Position numbers and translations under genes: made by a program. Below the pieces are notes generated by a model. It had not been told where the DNA came from and did no database searches. It saw only the letters and a list, made by a program, of their open reading frames with translations. 64,000 nt of DNA, taken from the NCBI GenBank assembly GCA_964614515.1, contig CAZTPJ010000009.1:1-64000 (forward strand), given 5' to 3'. This DNA is from CAZTPJ01 sp964614515 (lineage in GTDB: Bacteria > Planctomycetota > Phycisphaerae > Phycisphaerales > UBA1924). Every line of letters begins with the position of its first letter. Position 1 is the stretch's first letter. Below, in pieces: positions 62,181-64,000 of this stretch.

Positions 62181-63191
62181 TCACGTCCCCGCCATCACCT
62201 TCCGATACCACGCCATCGTCTCTTCAAGGCCCGCGCGCAGGTCGGTGATCACCGAGTACCCGAGCAGCGTCTTCGCCTTGGCGATGTCCGCCACCGAATG
62301 CGCCACATCACCCTCGCGCGCATCGGCGAACAGCGGCTCAACATCGCCCACGCCCGCCAGAGACGCCATCTCCTTCGCCAGTTCCAGCACCGACACGCGA
62401 TGTCCCGTGCCCACGTTGATCACTTCCCCGGCCACGCGCCCCGCATCCACCGCGCCCGCCAGCAGCGTCGCCAAAACCGCGTTGCCCACGAACGTCATGT
62501 CCCGCGTCTGCGAACCATCCCCAAAGATCATCGGTGGATGACCCGCGAGCAATCTCGACGCGAACGACGCCACCACGGCCGCATACGCCGAGTCCGCGCT
62601 CTGCCGCGGCCCGAACACGTTGAAATATCGCAGCGTCACGCCCGGCAGGCCGTAGGTCCGATGCCAGACGCTCACGGCCTGCTCGGCCGCGAGTTTTGAA
62701 AGTGCATACGGCGAGACGGGCGCGGGCTGTTGCGTCTCAACTCGCGGCATGACCACGCTGTCGCCATAAACGGACGATGATCCCGCGAGCACCACGCGCG
62801 CCCCGCGCGCCCGCGCGGCCTCAAGCACACGCACCGTCCCCGTCGCGTTCACCGCCCACGTCCGCCCCGGCTCATCGACCGATCGCGGTACGGAGCCCAT
62901 GGCCGCAAGATGAAAGACAACCTCGGCCGACTTCATCGCCTCGCGCAGCGACGCATCATCGAGGATGGAGCCATAGATGAAGGTGATCTGCTCGGGCTCG
63001 AGTTCGATGTGCATCTCAAGGTGCGACAAGGTCGAGTTCGACAAGTCGTCGATCACCGACACCACCGCGCCGAGGGATAGCAACGCATCAACCAGATGCG
63101 AGCCGATGAACCCGGCTCCGCCAGTCACGCACACGGACCGGCCCTGGTAATGCTTCCGCAGCCGCGCAACCACATCGGCGGGAAGTCGCAT
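62181..63191 (-). CDS. NAD-dependent nucleotide-sugar epimerase/dehydratase
   Basis: 336 residues. It is an extended SDR with NAD-binding VCVTGGAGFIGSHLVDALLS at about residue 20, VIDDLSNS, the catalytic Ser-Tyr-Lys set (GSSSVYGDS, PYALSKLAAEQ) and RYFNVFGPRQ. These are the features of UDP-glucose/UDP-N-acetylglucosamine 4-epimerases. The RYFNVFGPRQ and DMTFVGNAV motifs favour a WbpP/GalE-like enzyme, but substrate cannot be fixed. It would supply sugars for cell-surface polysaccharide. Confidence 0.9.
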   Translation of the reverse strand: MRLPADVVARLRKHYQGRSVCVTGGAGFIGSHLVDALLSLGAVVSVIDDLSNSTLSHLEMHIELEPEQITFIYGSILDDASLREAMKSAEVVFHLAAMGSVPRSVDEPGRTWAVNATGTVRVLEAARARGARVVLAGSSSVYGDSVVMPRVETQQPAPVSPYALSKLAAEQAVSVWHRTYGLPGVTLRYFNVFGPRQSADSAYAAVVASFASRLLAGHPPMIFGDGSQTRDMTFVGNAVLATLLAGAVDAGRVAGEVINVGTGHRVSVLELAKEMASLAGVGDVEPLFADAREGDVAHSVADIAKAKTLLGYSVITDLRAGLEETMAWYRKVMAGT

Positions 63192-63247
63192 GCGGGATGA
63201 TCGTACACCCCTTCCGCCCCCCGCGTCGGCGGGCGTGCCGCGTTGGC

Positions 63248-63877
63248 TCAGTCGCCTTCGCCTTCGATCTTGCGTTCGATGCGCGGCATGCGCGTCAGGA
63301 CTCGATCGATCAGGCCGTACTCGAGCATTTCCTTTTCATCGAGCCACTTGTTGCGATCGCAGTCGGCTTTGATGCGATCGGTGGATTGGCCGGTCTGGTG
63401 GGCGTAGATCGCATAGATGCGGTCGCGAATGCGGAGCATTTCCTTCGCTTCGATCTCCAGGTCCGTCGCCTGCCCTTCCATCACGCCCGAGAGCAGCGGC
63501 TGGTGCAACAGATTTCGCGCGTTGGGCAGGGCGTATCGCTTGCCCTTGGCGCCGCTGCAGGCGAGGATCGACCCCATGCTCGCGGCCTGCCCGATGATGT
63601 ACGTACACACGTCCGGCTCGATGAAGTTCATCGTGTCGAGGATCGCAAGACCCGACGACACCGACCCGCCCGGCGAGTTCACGTACAGATGCACATCCGC
63701 CTTCGAGTCCTCATTCGCCAGAAAGAGCAACTGCGCGATGATGAGGTTCGCCATCTCATCCATCACCGGACCGCCGAGGAAGATGATGCGGTCTCTGAGC
63801 AGCCGCGAATAGATGTCGTACGACCGTTCGCCACGGCCGGTCTTCTCAATCACGATGGGAACCAGATATCCGGACAT
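63248..63877 (-). CDS. clpP: ATP-dependent Clp protease proteolytic subunit
   Basis: 209 residues. ClpP landmarks are YDIYSRLLRDRIIFLGGPV, HLYVNSPGGSVSSGLAILDT, catalytic Ser in IGQAASMGSILACSG, catalytic His in NLLHQPLLSG (a variant of the usual MIHQP) and catalytic Asp in DCDRNKWLDEKE. Start ATG 63877. It forms the tetradecameric chamber used with ClpX or ClpA/C. A second clpP gene lies directly upstream (63919 onward) in the same direction, so the pair may form a mixed complex. Confidence 0.95.
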   Translation of the reverse strand: MSGYLVPIVIEKTGRGERSYDIYSRLLRDRIIFLGGPVMDEMANLIIAQLLFLANEDSKADVHLYVNSPGGSVSSGLAILDTMNFIEPDVCTYIIGQAASMGSILACSGAKGKRYALPNARNLLHQPLLSGVMEGQATDLEIEAKEMLRIRDRIYAIYAHQTGQSTDRIKADCDRNKWLDEKEMLEYGLIDRVLTRMPRIERKIEGEGD

Positions 63878-63918
63878 GAGTGAGTCCTTGCGCTCTCGCG
63901 CTTCAGGGGGTCGTCGAA

Positions 63919-64000
63919 TCAGGCGGGCACGCCAACTTTGGGCGATGGGCCTTGCGTGAGCACTTCATCCACGAGGCCGTATTCCTTCGCTTCGTCCGCC
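63919..64000 (-). CDS. clpP: ClpP paralogue, 3' end only
   Basis: The last 26 residues are visible: ADEAKEYGLVDEVLTQGPSP then KVGVPA and TGA at 63921-63919. The (A)xEAxEYGLVDEVL motif is the conserved C-terminal end of ClpP, containing the catalytic-Asp helix region. The rest lies beyond the right edge. The stop is 41 bases before the start of the complete clpP, so the two form a tandem unit. Confidence 0.85.
   Translation of the reverse strand, partial: ADEAKEYGLVDEVLTQGPSPKVGVPA

Overview
The window looks like one scaffold of a planctomycete of the Phycisphaerales type, probably a metagenome assembly. The evidence is high GC with strong GC3, five secreted proteins ending in a paired Cys-rich DIFDFLCFGN module (the 'GC-type dockerin' seen in Phycisphaerales), a sigma factor next to a Ser/Thr kinase-WD40 protein, a fused CcoN-CcoO oxidase subunit, and tandem clpP genes. 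A run of exactly 100 N (54025-54124) marks a scaffolding gap.

Layout. 1-6616 (minus): a giant RHS/YD-repeat protein running off the left edge. 7354-14179 (plus): a tightly overlapping type II secretion-like operon (GspD, GspE, GspC-, GspL- and GspM-like proteins, TPR lipoprotein). 14263-20269: a FG-GAP remnant and two GC-dockerin secreted proteins, convergent on a shared hairpin. 20549-24511: ECF-like sigma factor and membrane Ser/Thr kinase with WD40 repeats. 24532-33717: an Rrf2 regulator facing a complete cbb3 oxidase locus, ccoNO-Q-P-G-H-(DsbD_2/SafE)-I-S. 33698-35837: a degenerate island with an orphan RHS fragment resembling the left-edge gene, a double-CXXCG protein split by an in-frame TAA, and an inverted pair of 33-bp repeats. 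35837-41920: two unrecognised proteins, then copA and csoR with a CsoR operator over a TATAAT box. 42094-47776: methyltransferase, pdxJ, small conserved protein, GNAT, dapA, a dockerin protein, trehalose phosphatase. 47987-53717: S8 protease with dockerin, apaG, aquaporin, another dockerin protein. 53713-54180: tandem 188-bp repeat around the N gap. 54204-64000: PfkB kinase, hybrid histidine kinase, ruvX, LolA-like protein, TPR gluzincin peptidase, tRNA-Arg(UCU), NAD-dependent epimerase, clpP and the 3' end of a second clpP.

How it fits together. The best-defined units are microaerobic respiration (cbb3 oxidase with its maturation factors and a nearby cysteine-bearing Rrf2 regulator) and copper homeostasis (CcoI, CopA, CsoR). 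A secretion ATPase/secretin operon and several exported proteins sharing one C-terminal module imply a dedicated surface-protein programme, but no receptor for the module is in the window. Intergenic spaces hold several different families of short palindromic repeats.
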